Shown here piece after piece: positions 9,533 to 17,784 of a stretch of DNA of 64,000 bases. Within the stretch, counting starts at the first letter, position 1, and each line of letters starts with the position of its first letter. This stretch comes from Streptomyces sp. NBC_00572 (lineage in GTDB: Bacteria; Actinomycetota; Actinomycetes; Streptomycetales; Streptomycetaceae): the NCBI RefSeq assembly GCF_026341815.1, contig NZ_JAPENX010000002.1, positions 1-64,000 of the forward strand. The letters are read 5' to 3'. A program made the translations under genes and the position numbers. The notes under the pieces are model-generated. The model did not search any database and was not told where the DNA came from. It worked only from the letters and a program-made list of their open reading frames with translations.

Positions 9533-9865
9533 ATGGCTGAGATCGCTCGCTGGTCGCTGGACAACGGCGGAGAGGTGCTGGTAGAGATCGCGGAGGACGG
9601 CCCTGAGATCAGCCCGGTGTCCCGCTCCCGGGATGTGGTCCGGTCCGCAGCGACCTCGCTCGGGTCCGCACTGAGCAGTGTGCGGGACGCCTCGTCCACC
9701 ATCCTCGGCCAGTTCCGCGATGCGCCCGTGTGCCCGGACAAGATCGAGGTGGAGTTCGGGGTGCGCCTGAGCACCGAAGCCGGTGCCGTCATCGCCAAAT
9801 CCAGCCTCGACGGCCACTTGACGGTCAAGCTCAGCTGGGAGGGCGGACGAGCCGCCCAGGAATGA
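9533..9865 (+). CDS. Trypco1 (trypsin-co-occurring domain) protein
   Basis: This 110-residue protein begins AEIARWSLDNGGEVLVEIAE, has a central Ser-rich helix (DVVRSAATSLGSALSSVRD) and ends with the beta strands PDKIEVEFGVRLSTEAGAVI and HLTVKLSW. That matches the small Trypco1 fold known to be encoded beside trypsin-STAND proteins. The ATG at 9533 starts 52 bases after the protease-STAND gene in the same direction, so the two are probably one operon. Its role is unknown; partners of this kind may act as adaptor, substrate or inhibitor of the protease. Pairing with a catalytically complete protease is the strongest support for the assignment. Confidence 0.82.
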   Translation: MAEIARWSLDNGGEVLVEIAEDGPEISPVSRSRDVVRSAATSLGSALSSVRDASSTILGQFRDAPVCPDKIEVEFGVRLSTEAGAVIAKSSLDGHLTVKLSWEGGRAAQE

Positions 9866-10218
9866 GCCTCCCGGTACCGGCAGGTCGCGCACCGCACTTC
9901 CCAGCCTCCGCCGAGGACCTTGCCGAGAGCCCCGCCGAGACCCGCAGCAGAGGGCGCAAGGTTCCGGGTTCACCGTTCAGGTATGGAGAAACCGGAACTA
10001 TGGGGCGAGACACGGTCATCGTGCCCCGCCCAGACGAGCCCGCGTCTCCCACCGGCCCGTGCGAGTAACGGCAGCCCCCGGCCGGACACAGCCACCGTCG
10101 AGAGCGCGCTCACACCGGCCGGACCATGACCACCACCGCCTTAGCGTTACCCGCTGATGTTCCCCGAGGCCGATCGCACCCCTTGCCCAAGCGATACATC
10201 CCCGACTGCACTGCCCCT
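9866..10218. other. Intergenic, no supported gene
   Basis: Only short overlapping frames are present, with no conserved motif. No clear terminator hairpin follows the Trypco1 gene. The lipoprotein promoter probably lies at the right end. Confidence 0.45.
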
Positions 10219-10650
10219 ATGAATCGACGATTGGCTCCAGCCCTGTTCCTGCTGCCGATGCTCCTCACAAGCTGCGGTGAGGGAGGAGAGAAGGCAACCG
10301 GGCCTTGTGCCGAGGGTGAGGCCCGACCGGACTTCAAGGGCGTCATGACCGCCACGAGCCGGGGCAAGGACACTATGCAGGTGCAGATCCAGATCAAGAA
10401 CCCAACCTCGGTGACCTGTGAATACGAGTTCAAATTCGTGTACACCGACCTGCATGGTCAGCAGCAGACACTGACCCAGGAGATGGGCTCGAAGGGCCCG
10501 GAGACCTGGTCCTCTGTCGCTCCGGGTGAGCGCCGCTCCCACGACGTCCCCGACGTTCCGCGGAGGAACGCGGAGAGCTGGAAAGACGAGGCCGGCAACA
10601 TCTCCTCCGATCACCTCATTGAATTCGTGAGGAAGCCCGCGAAGGAGTGA
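10219..10650 (+). CDS. Small lipoprotein
   Basis: The ATG at 10219 begins a classic lipoprotein signal: NRR, a hydrophobic core LAPALFLLPM and a lipobox LLTSC with Cys19 as the lipidation site. The mature part (about 125 residues) is predicted to be a beta-sandwich-like domain, with KNPTSVTCEYEFKFVYTDL resembling extracellular FxLYD/DUF-type domains that describe bulk ligand-binding folds. Starting earlier in the frame would put charged residues before the signal. No specific role is visible. It is downstream of, but 350 bases away from, the protease-STAND/Trypco1 pair. Confidence 0.75.
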   Translation: MNRRLAPALFLLPMLLTSCGEGGEKATGPCAEGEARPDFKGVMTATSRGKDTMQVQIQIKNPTSVTCEYEFKFVYTDLHGQQQTLTQEMGSKGPETWSSVAPGERRSHDVPDVPRRNAESWKDEAGNISSDHLIEFVRKPAKE

Positions 10651-10681
10651 CCACCTTCCGTGTCGGCCCCGGCGATGTTCC

Positions 10682-10906
10682 CAGGCGTACCAAGCGGCCG
10701 AGAGCGCCTGTCTGCTCGCGGACGTGGTGAGCGCCGGCGGCTGGAGCACGGTGGCTGCCGACGACGCCCTGACCGCGATCGAGACCCTGACCGGGGCGCT
10801 CGGCGGCATCGGGCCGGAGCTTGCGGAGGTCCTCGCCGCGGTGACGGCCGCGACCGCCACCGCCCGCCGGCGCCTGGGCCTGCCCGCCCTGCGCCGGAGC
10901 CTGCTG
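10682..10906 (+). pseudogene. Gene fragment of unknown family
   Basis: The frame reads QAYQAAESACLLADVVSAGG, then ALTAIETLTGALGGIGPELA and an Arg-rich end, with clear coding bias but no start codon context. After about 10906 the coding character is lost. The short helical repeat suggests part of a plasmid or phage-like helical protein. It is treated as a stump left by rearrangement near the IS5 insertion. Confidence 0.35.
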
Positions 10907-11008
10907 CTGCAGGGAAGCCCTCCCCTTGTACCGGACGCAGGCCCGGCGCCGCGGACTTGGCCTCGGGTTCCAGGGCATCCGCTGAGCCGCCACCGTCGTT
11001 CTCACAGC

Positions 11009-11248
11009 ATGAGCGCCCCCACGAAGCCGGACGGCTTCTCCACCCTGCAGTACGCGGCCGACGCGATCGTCGGCGAGATCCTGCGCCGCCGGATCGATGC
11101 CGCTGCCGCCCACCGCCAGGACAGGCGACAAGTTCTGCAAGCCACCGGTACGCGGACTTCTGGTCCCCGAGGATGGGGCAGGCGTCCCTACCCGCGAGTG
11201 GCAGGGACTGAGGCCGAAGGGGAGAGAGCATGGGCGGAGGGCACCTGA
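11009..11248 (+). pseudogene. Possible N-terminal fragment of an unknown gene
   Basis: The ATG at 11009 opens SAPTKPDGFSTLQYAADAIV then GEILRRRIDAAAAHRQ, which looks like a real helical N-terminus. The remaining residues are Gly/Arg-rich and look out of frame. It may be a small real gene or a fragment that lost its 3' end; the family is not recognised. Confidence 0.3.
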
Positions 11249-11403
11249 TCTCCGACGACGAGACCCGCCAGGTCGCGGAGGGTTTCCTCACGGCTTCCCC
11301 GTGGTTGGGAGATGCCGAGTGGGAGAGGGTTGTGATCGCTCCGGACGCCGAATACTGCTTGAGGCGGTTGAAGCAGCGTTCGACGACGTTGCGCTTCTTG
11401 TAG
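11230..11403 (+). pseudogene. 5' stump of a gene cut by the IS5 element
   Basis: An ATG at 11230 behind GGGGAGAGA starts GGGHLISDDETRQVAEGFLT then SPWLGDAEWERVVIAPDAEY, a believable N-terminus. At about 11355 the sequence becomes antisense to the IS5 transposase, and the frame ends at 11401-11403 inside the element. The native gene was therefore cut by the IS or by a deletion that also removed the transposase end. The first 40 residues are an unrecognised family, perhaps a small acidic immunity-like protein. Confidence 0.45.
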
Positions 11404-12116
11404 AGCTGCTTGTCGAAGGCGCACGGTCTGCCTCCGTCGCGGCCTCTGCGGGTTCGGTCGGCCCGCTGGTCGCGGCGTTCGGGGATGGTGTGGCCGATCC
11501 CGCGTTTGCGCAGGTAGGCGCGCATTTTGCGGGAGCTGTAGCCCTTGTCGCCCAAGACGTGGTCCGGGCGGGTTCGGGGTCGTCCGGGCCCGGCTCTGTG
11601 GACCCGGATGGTGTCCATGACGTCCTCGAAGCGGGTGCAGTCGGCGGCGTTGCCGCCGGTGAGGACGAAGCCGAGCGGCCGGCCGCGACCGTCGCAGGCG
11701 AGGTGGATTTTCGTGGTCAGTCCGCCTCGGGATCGTCCGAGGGCGTGATCACATATTTCCCCCCCGACTCCGCCCCCTTTTTCGGGCGCCGGCGGCATGC
11801 TGGTCTGCCCGCGCGACCGTGGAGTCGACCGACACCAGCCAGTCGATGTCGCCGGAGGCGTCCTTCTCCGCCTGGACCGCGGCCAGCATCCGTGTGAACG
11901 TCCCGTCCAGCGCCCACCTGCGAAAACGCGTGTACAGAGTCCTCCAGGACCCGTACCGCTCCGGCACATCACGCCACGCCGACCCCGTCCGCAGCTTCCA
12001 CACGATCCCGTTCAGCACCCGCCGGTCGTCCAGCCGCGGCCGCCCCGAAGACGACCGCGGCAACAGCCCGGACAGCGCTTCCCACTCCACATCCGTCAGC
12101 TCATGACGACGCACCA
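11356..12116 (-). pseudogene. IS5-family transposase, frameshifted and 3'-truncated
   Basis: The start at 12116 (VRRHELTDVEWEALSGLLPR) gives the usual IS427 first frame, with catalytic DDE aspartate in SVDSTVARADQH. It ends in a stop at 11749-11751. The second frame continues with RSRGGLTTKIHLACDGRGRP, the second aspartate in VLGDKGYSS and the glutamate in VVERCFNRLKQ. A homopolymer region, AAAAAGGGGG, lies at the frame switch, but the frames are offset in a way that may need a mutation and not only the programmed slip. After RLKQ the native end is missing, so it is almost certainly inactive. Confidence 0.8.
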
Positions 12117-12160
12117 TACCGACATGATCCCCCATCAGAACCATTTGAAGACACCCCCTA
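11356..12160 (-). mobile_element. IS5-family (IS427-like) element, right-truncated
   Basis: The element runs leftward from about 12160. It contains an IS427-type transposase split over two frames and stops abruptly at about 11356, where the transposase should continue with its last 30 residues and terminal inverted repeat. The left-hand end has been deleted and joined to a cellular gene stump. The outer end is probably at 12140-12160, just before a fragment of an ISL3 transposase. Confidence 0.75.
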
Positions 12161-12229
12161 GGGGCGGGCGTGAACGCGCCCAGCTGGGGCAGGTCCGCGA
12201 CCACCGTCGTCCACGAAAGACTGGGGCGC

Positions 12230-12355
12230 CGTCGTCCACACTGGAGCTCCGGCCCCGTCGAGGGCCGCGTCAACCACATCAAGATGATCAAACGCCAGAT
12301 GCTCGGACGTGCCAAGCTCCCCTTACCCCGCAAACGTGTCCTCCTCACCGCGGCA
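12230..12355 (+). pseudogene. ISL3-family transposase C-terminal fragment
   Basis: The frame reads HWSSGPVEGRVNHIKMIKRQ then MLGRAKLPLPRKRVLL, the signature C-terminus of ISL3-family transposases (WSSGPVEGHVNRIK). Nothing upstream within about 60 bases belongs to the same protein, so this is a stump. A second ISL3 fragment occurs at 18893-18997. Confidence 0.8.
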
Positions 12356-12396
12356 CAAGTCGGCCACCGTCCCCCTGCCCTTGATAGAACTGCTTC

Positions 12397-12798
12397 ATGA
12401 GTTCGAACGATGACCAGATCGTGCAGGTTGAGCACCACTTCGGAGTCCGCTTTCCCCAGGACTACCGGGACTTCCTGGGCACTACCGGGAGTCTGAGCCA
12501 GTTCGTTCCCCCCGCTGACGACTTCCTGGTGATCGACGCGCTGGACGAGCTCATCGGCATCAACGACGCCGGTGAATTCCAGAAGCGCTTCCCCGGCGCC
12601 GTCGTCATCGGCGGAGACGGAAGCCGCGAGCTACTAGCCTACGACTTCCGCCAAGACATCCCGCCTCTGGTGACACTCGACGTCTCCGCGGAAGACTGGT
12701 CATCCGCCATCCACCAGGCAACGTCCCTCTCCGCCCTGCTAGAGAATTTCCCCCGAACCGGATGGAAATGGGACGACGTCGATCCCCCGCTCTGCTGA
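12397..12798 (+). CDS. SUKH (SMI1/KNR4) immunity-like protein
   Basis: The 133-residue product has the SUKH fold pattern: VEHHFGVRFPQDYRDFLGTT near the N-terminus, a central FLVIDALDELIGINDAGEF and a buried acidic strand near GGDGSRELLAYDF, ending in a Trp/Asp-rich tail. Known SUKH proteins are immunity proteins of bacterial polymorphic toxin systems. There is no toxin gene next to it: it follows an ISL3 stump and precedes a toxin-antitoxin pair on the other strand. It may be an orphan immunity gene that protects against toxins of neighbours. The start at 12397 lacks a strong ribosome binding site. Confidence 0.8.
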   Translation: MSSNDDQIVQVEHHFGVRFPQDYRDFLGTTGSLSQFVPPADDFLVIDALDELIGINDAGEFQKRFPGAVVIGGDGSRELLAYDFRQDIPPLVTLDVSAEDWSSAIHQATSLSALLENFPRTGWKWDDVDPPLC

Positions 12799-13006
12799 CC
12801 ACTGCCCTCACGGAATGTGTGCCAGAACCCCTAGAGATGAACGAAGCCACACCGCGTGATCGTCGACGCCGGACTGGTCGACGGGATGGATCTCCACCGC
12901 GGTGCCGCGGCCCCGGTTGTGGGGCGCGCCTGGACGGAGCCGGTCAGGTTCGGCGGCGCGCTGCTGGTGGGTGCCGTACCCCTGTGTGCTCTGGGCTGGC
13001 TGGGGG

Positions 13007-13267
13007 CTATCCGAGCCAGACGATGCTCAGGACCGACAGGCGGTGGGTGAGGCGGTTGACCGTGTAGACGACGGAGAGCTGTCCGACGGATGCTGCGCGA
13101 ACGTCCTCGCCCTCCGGATCGCCGGGGTTCCACTGCGGCCAGCCCCACGGGGAGCGGACCGCGATGTCCAGCAGGTCACGGACCATCTCCCGGGCAGGGT
13201 CGGGGAGCGCGGTGAGCGACTTGGCGGCCTGGGGGGACAGGCGTGCCGCCCACGGCTGTTCGGTCAC
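13007..13267 (-). CDS. RelE/ParE-like toxin
   Basis: The 86-residue product has the compact alpha/beta RelE/ParE pattern: PWAARLSPQAAKSLTALPDP and the helix AREMVRDLLDIAV, then the strands EDVRAASVGQLSVVYTVNRL and LSVLSIVWLG. RelE-type toxins cleave mRNA at the ribosome; ParE-type toxins block gyrase; the sequence does not decide between them. A GTG start at 13267 overlaps the stop of the upstream DUF6247-like gene as GTGA, so translation is coupled. The antitoxin comes first in the operon, which is the usual order. Confidence 0.78.
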   Translation of the reverse strand: MTEQPWAARLSPQAAKSLTALPDPAREMVRDLLDIAVRSPWGWPQWNPGDPEGEDVRAASVGQLSVVYTVNRLTHRLSVLSIVWLG

Positions 13268-13581
13268 AGGCGGCCACCGAGGACGTCGTCAAGGTCCACG
13301 AAGTCGGAGTCGTCTTGTCCTGAGTCCATGAAGGCGTCGATGTCCGGAGCGACGGCGACGCGCAGCTGCCAGGTGCGTACGACCTCGTGCAGCGGGGTGA
13401 GGCTGAAGGTGTGACGGGCGTCTTCCAGCGCTTTGGCCCAATCCCGCTCGAACGCCGGGACCCACAGCTCTGCCCGGCGGTCCGCGCGCAACTGGGCACG
13501 CAGTTCGGCCGGCGCGCCCGGCGCGGGCGGGGGCGCGGGAGCGTGTGGCATTGGGGGTGCGTGGTCGGGCTGGGCACTCAT
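13264..13581 (-). CDS. DUF6247-like antitoxin
   Basis: The ATG at 13581 is preceded by GGGAGG on the same strand. The 105-residue protein has a Pro/Ala-rich start, then a charged helix pair (ALEDARHTFSLTPLHEVVRT, VRTWQLRVAVAPDIDAFMDS) that matches DUF6247, a family usually found upstream of RelE-like toxin genes in streptomycetes. The acidic tail DDSDFVDLDDVLGGRL may be the toxin-neutralising part. Direct coupling to the toxin gene supports an antitoxin role. Confidence 0.75.
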   Translation of the reverse strand: MSAQPDHAPPMPHAPAPPPAPGAPAELRAQLRADRRAELWVPAFERDWAKALEDARHTFSLTPLHEVVRTWQLRVAVAPDIDAFMDSGQDDSDFVDLDDVLGGRL

Positions 13582-13834
13582 CGGCTGTTCCTCCCGGCGG
13601 CGGGTCGTACCGCAACGGTACGCGCGTCGGGTCGCCGTGGATGCGGGCATGGGCCAGATCCTTCTACCGGGCCGGCGTTGCAAGCGAGAGGCCTGGCGTG
13701 CCGGAGCGATAGCAGGTTCTGCCTGTTCCAGGCGGTTGCCGCATAGTTGAGCAGTCCGGTCGCCGTCCTCTCCGCCTGGGTCGGGTCGCTGGTGTGACTG
13801 AGCGCCTCGATCCAGACCGGCGGACGGGGTGACG

Positions 13835-14440
13835 TCACGCAGGGACGCCGAGCGGCGGGTGGTCGAGCACGCGGGGCTTGTACTCGACCAGCTGGATGCG
13901 GCCGTCGAAGGTGCGGTGCTCGATCATCTCGAGGGCAACGTCCGGATAGCCGTCGTAGATGCGTTCCTCGCCCGTGGCCCCGGTGATCACTGGGAACATC
14001 ACGACCCGGAAGCGGTCGACGAGTCCGGCTCGTAGCAGGGACCGGCTCAGGCTGAGGCTGCCGATCGTGCTGAGGGGCCCCGAGCCACTCGACTTCATGG
14101 CGCGGACCGCCTCGACAGCGTCGTCGCGGACGAGCGTGGAGTTGGCCCACGGCAGCGGCGCTTCGAGCGAGGAGGAGAACACCACCTTGGACGCTTGTGT
14201 GAGCTCGTCGACGGACGCCTCTTCCTCGGGCCTGAACTCGTCCTGGCCGTCCGGGACCTCGCCCGCGGCGAAGCCCGACATCAGGCGGTAGGTGTTCGCT
14301 CCCATCAGATAGGTGACCTCGGGCTGATCGCCGAGCCACGCCAGGTACTCCGGGCCCTCAAGGCCCCAGAACCCGGGCCATCCCTGTCCCGATGCACAGC
14401 CGTCGAGGGAGGTGATGAAGTCGACGAGAAGCTCCGACAT
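13835..14440 (-). CDS. Dihydrofolate reductase family (RibD C-terminal-like) protein
   Basis: The 201-residue frame starts SELLVDFITSLDGCASGQGW, the N-terminal strand of RibD C-terminal/DHFR-like proteins, followed by TYLMGANTYRLMSGF and a STIGSLSLSRSLLRAGLVDR segment typical of this family, where NADPH binds. The C-terminus has the strand VVMFPVITGATGEERIYDG. Many stand-alone members have unknown substrates. No operon partner: genes on both sides are remnants or unrelated. Confidence 0.82.
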   Translation of the reverse strand: MSELLVDFITSLDGCASGQGWPGFWGLEGPEYLAWLGDQPEVTYLMGANTYRLMSGFAAGEVPDGQDEFRPEEEASVDELTQASKVVFSSSLEAPLPWANSTLVRDDAVEAVRAMKSSGSGPLSTIGSLSLSRSLLRAGLVDRFRVVMFPVITGATGEERIYDGYPDVALEMIEHRTFDGRIQLVEYKPRVLDHPPLGVPA

Positions 14441-14667
14441 GGCAATGTCCTTTCCTGGCGTGTCACCAGCTTGGACCGACCCGGAGCAACAAACTCATCG
14501 GCCGCGCCGTGGAGCAACGAGGAAACGGCCCGGGTGAGGTCTGAGGAACATCCGTGTCAGATCGTGCGCTCAGCGTTCTCTGGGTTGATTGGCGCTTTGA
14601 CCGCCCAGAGCCGCGCCCCGATCCCAGCAAGCTCAGGCTGGGAGTGCAGGTCTACGCCGACAAGTTC

Positions 14668-14705
14668 GGGGTGGGCGGGGCGGTCGAAGCGGCCCCGCCC
14701 ACCCC
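14668..14705 (-). terminator. GC-rich hairpin terminator downstream of the lipase
   Basis: A perfect 14-bp stem (arms GGGGTGGGCGGGGC and GCCCCGCCCACCCC) with a 10-base loop lies just past the stop of the leftward lipase gene at 14712. Confidence 0.8.
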
Positions 14706-14711
14706 TGAGGG

Positions 14712-15970
14712 TCAACCAGTGGCGACGATCTCGTTCACGATCCCCGCGCCAAGTTCTTCGGTCATGGCGGTGTGGCCCTCACTGCGGCTGGCGCACGTGA
14801 AGGCGTCGAGTGCGCTGTCGTCCGGGGTAATCGGCCGGTAGAGCGCCTTCGGGTCGTTGATGTCACCGGCGCCGACGGCGCTGATGCTGGGAATGAAGCA
14901 GGACGTGGTGATGACGTCTGGGTCCACGGTGTTGCCGAGAAGGCCCATGAGGGCCGCGGCCAGGCCGAAGCTGCCGGTGTCGCCCGCGGGGGACGGCACG
15001 GTGAACAGGCCTCCGGGAGCACCGTCGATGTCGGGCAGCCCGCTGGTGTGGACCGATACCGGTTCTCCGCCGGTCTTCTGCAGGCGGGCGACTACCTGGT
15101 CACCCTGCGCCTGGGTCTTGAGCCACGTGTCGTGCAGCGTGTCACCGTCGCACCTCACCGCGGTTGCGTCGGCCTTGATGCCGTTGCCGGTACCGGTGTC
15201 CACGCAGTTGGCGACACCGACCTTGCGCGGGCTCCGCGGCCATCCCCCGACCTCGTCGAGCGCCCTGAGGAACGCGGTCCGCTCCGATGCCTGCTCCGGG
15301 GTGGCGTCGGCCTTCTCGATGTGCCACCGCGCCATCTGCTTCGCTGCGGGGCTGTTGAGCAGCCCGGAGAACTGGCGCAGGACGGGGCCGATGCCCGGGG
15401 TGTCTCCCCAGTTGTCCGTCGCGAAGTGCGTGAAGGCCTGAATGGCGATGGGGAACCATGGGCCCTGGTGAGGGGTGTCGTAGGAGAAGTAGAGGGACGT
15501 CTCGTGGTCGGGGAGGCCGGGGTCTTGCTCCATCTTCGCCAGGGCGTAGCGGGTGAGCCGTCCGCCCATGCTGAATCCGCCCACGGCCAGCTTCGCCCGG
15601 CCCACCCGCTCGTCGATGGTCCGGCGGATGCATTCGATGACGGTTTCCGCGTTGTCCGTGATCGAGGCCGTCCGGTCGGTGTAGCCGAGGATGATCACGT
15701 CCCGGCCTGCCGCGTGGAGCTCGGAGATGAAGCGGTAGTCGCCGTTCTCCTCCAGGCCGTGCCAGAGCTGGTCGAGGTCGCTCGACCCGTTCGAGAAGCC
15801 GTCGGAGAGGATGACCGGGCGGACGAGCTACCGACGGTTCAGCGGGCTGTAGTAGACCCAGGCCGTTCCGCCGGAGAGGGGCCATTCGTCATGCGGTTCC
15901 GGAGCGGGGGAAACGAGGAGCGGGCTCCGGGGGAGACCGGACCCCAGACGTCAACGACGGGTGCGGACAT
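14712..15970 (-). pseudogene. Alpha/beta-hydrolase (lipase/esterase), frameshift plus amber stop
   Basis: The gene begins at an ATG at 15970 (SAPVVDVWGPVSPGARSSFP), but after about 30 codons a one-base change near 15890 shifts the frame. The restored frame reads LSGGTAWVYYSPLNRR, then meets an in-frame TAG at 15828-15830, then continues as LVRPVILSDGFSNGSSDLDQ. From there to 14712 the frame is intact, with nucleophile elbow GFSMGG and a C-terminal His region. The nearest usable start after the stop is a GTG at 15698, which would drop the first third. Two independent lesions argue for a decayed gene rather than a sequencing error. A functional reading would need suppression or a new start. Confidence 0.78.
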
Positions 15971-16117
15971 GATCAGTCGACTCCTTGCACAGTTCACGGG
16001 TTCACCGAATGGCCGGTCGATCACGCCGTCATTGCGAGATCACGACCATCCAGCACCTTGTCGTCAGCTCTCCTTGCAACCGTTGGGCATGTCATTCAAG
16101 ATGTCCAGGTGGCCTTA

Positions 16118-16136
16118 GAGGTCGTTTCTTATGGTG
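16118..16136 (+). repeat. Left terminal inverted repeat of the IS5-type element
   Basis: The sequence starts GAGGTCGTTTCTTATGGTG directly after TTA. It pairs with 17785-17803 with two mismatches. Confidence 0.75.
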
Positions 16137-16992
16137 CGATCATTCGCTGGTCCGTGCATGGCGGATCTCGTTGAGCGGTTGGTGCCGGACGAGTTGTGGG
16201 TGCTGTTCAGGCGGGTGGTGCCACCGACGGTGGTGATACGTCCGCAGGGCGGTGGCCGGCGCCGGGCGGGTGACCGTGAGGCTCTGGCTGCGATCGTCTT
16301 CGTGGCGACCTCGGGCTGCACGTGGCGGCAGCTGCCACCGGTGTTCGGCCCGAGCTGGCAGACGGTCTATCGCAGGTTTGCCCAGTGGAGCCGGGACCGG
16401 GTCTGGGCGAAGCTCTACCGCGTGATCCTCGACGAACTCGGGGCGCGAGGTGAGCTGGACTGGTCGCGGTGTGCGATCGACTCGGTCAGTCTGCGGGCGG
16501 CAAAAGGGGGCCGCTGACGGGACCGAATCCGACCGATCGCGGCAAGCTGGGATCGAAGATCCACCTGATCTGCGACCGGAACGGTTGGGTATCTCCGGCG
16601 CGAACATGCACGACAGTCAGGGCCTGGAGCCGCTTGTGCGGGGCATCCCGCCCATCCGCTCCCGCCGCGGGCCCCGGCGCCGAAAGCCGGCGAAACTGCA
16701 CGCCGATAAGGGCTACGACTACGATCACCTGCGCCGATGGCTGCGTCAGCGGGGCATCCACCACCGCATTGCGCGCAAGGGCGTCGAGTCCTCGCAGCGG
16801 CTGGGCAGACATCGCTGGGTGGTCGAGCGAACCGTGTCCTGGCTGGCCGGCTGCCGCCGGTTGCACCGCCGCTATGAGCGCAAGGCCGAACACTTCCTCG
16901 CCTTCGTCGGCATAGCCGCAACCTTCATCGGCTACCGCCGTCTGAAGCGATCAAGTGCCTGTCACGAGCGGGAGAACACCGCCACGTCGTAG
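16131..16992 (+). pseudogene. IS5-family transposase with two frame changes
   Basis: Frame one (from ATG 16131 or 16158) reads LVERLVPDELWVLFRRVVPP and reaches the first DDE aspartate in CAIDSVSLRAAKGG. It ends at 16515-16517. At GCAAAAGGGGG the reading frame can slip by -1 into GPLTGPNPTDRGKLGSKIHL, which is the usual continuation and may be programmed. But within 60 codons a second change, apparently a short deletion after CDRNG, shifts to a third frame (GISGANMHDSQGLEPLV...KLHADKGYDYDHL...WVVERTVSWLAGCRRLHRRY). That second lesion is not programmed, so the transposase is probably dead. The end overlaps the 3' end of the methyltransferase gene. Confidence 0.8.
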
Positions 16993-17726
16993 CGTTCGAG
17001 GACTGGTCGGGGCTTGCCCGACGTCTGGCTCCGGGCCGCGGCCTCCATACGGACAAGGCCCCGGTGGAACTCCTCATCGGTGAGATGGGTGAACTTCGAC
17101 TGAGGCCGGACGACCAGCCGGGCCCAGTACTGCTCCAGGTTCGCCGCGACCGGCTGGGCGAAGGAGATGACCTCCTCCAGGTCGAACCCGGCAGAGACGA
17201 AGTCGGCGACCACTTCCTCTTCGCCCGGGAAACGCAGCTCGTCGATCGCCCGGAGCCGCGGCCAGTAGTCGTACACCAGCGCGTCCAGCCGTTCGCGGAA
17301 CGTGGTGCGGACGACCACTTTCCCGCCGACGCGCAGCACGCGGGCCAGTTCCCGGGCCGCACGCGCGCGGTCGGGGATGTGGTGGATCACGCGGGACATC
17401 AAAGCCAGGTCGAAGAAGCCCTCAGCAGCGGGTACAGCCTCCGCCTCTCCCGGCAGATACCGCACCGCGGGATGCGGATGATGCCGACGTGCCTCGACGA
17501 GCATCGCCTCGGACGCATCGATGGCCACCACCTCGCTTCCCTCGATCCAGCGGGCCATCGCGGCCGAAAAGACGCCCGTTCCCGATCCGATCTCGACGAT
17601 GGACGGCGATGACCGCCGCACATAGGAAGCGATCAGCTCGACCCAGGCCCGCAGCGAAGCTTCGGGCATCTCGTTGCCACGCTCATAGGCGCCGGCCAGT
17701 CGCTCATCGTCATAGACACGGCTCAT
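16962..17726 (-). CDS. Class I SAM-dependent methyltransferase, IS passenger
   Basis: The ATG at 17726 (SRVYDDERLAGAYERGNEMP) gives 254 residues. Motif I, VEIGSGTGVFSAAM, binds S-adenosylmethionine; the acidic loop VVAIDASEAML and the post-motif FDLALMSRVIHHIPDRARAA are typical of Methyltransf_11/25 small-molecule enzymes. The C-terminal half has an alpha-helical substrate cap. The gene sits between the transposase and the right inverted repeat, tail-to-tail with the transposase, so it moves with the element. Its substrate is unknown. It may be maintained because it benefits the host, or it may be a hitchhiker. The start upstream of 17726 in frame (WWAEAFLSGC) would overlap the inverted repeat and is less likely. 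Confidence 0.8.
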   Translation of the reverse strand: MSRVYDDERLAGAYERGNEMPEASLRAWVELIASYVRRSSPSIVEIGSGTGVFSAAMARWIEGSEVVAIDASEAMLVEARRHHPHPAVRYLPGEAEAVPAAEGFFDLALMSRVIHHIPDRARAARELARVLRVGGKVVVRTTFRERLDALVYDYWPRLRAIDELRFPGEEEVVADFVSAGFDLEEVISFAQPVAANLEQYWARLVVRPQSKFTHLTDEEFHRGLVRMEAAARSQTSGKPRPVLERYDVAVFSRS

Positions 17727-17784
17727 GAGACCGATCCTCACCCAGGGATCACACCCAGACAAGAACGCCTCCGCCCACCACAAA

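Noticed and set aside
12856..13013. Short plus-strand frame with a hydrophobic stretch RFGGALLVGAVPLCALGWLG
   Set aside because: It may be a membrane-protein remnant, but there is no start or family, and the end overlaps the toxin gene on the other strand.
13590..13834. Minus-strand fragment EALSHTSDPTQAERTATGLL
   Set aside because: Coding bias is good but no start or domain can be supported. It may be the end of an IS-encoded protein.
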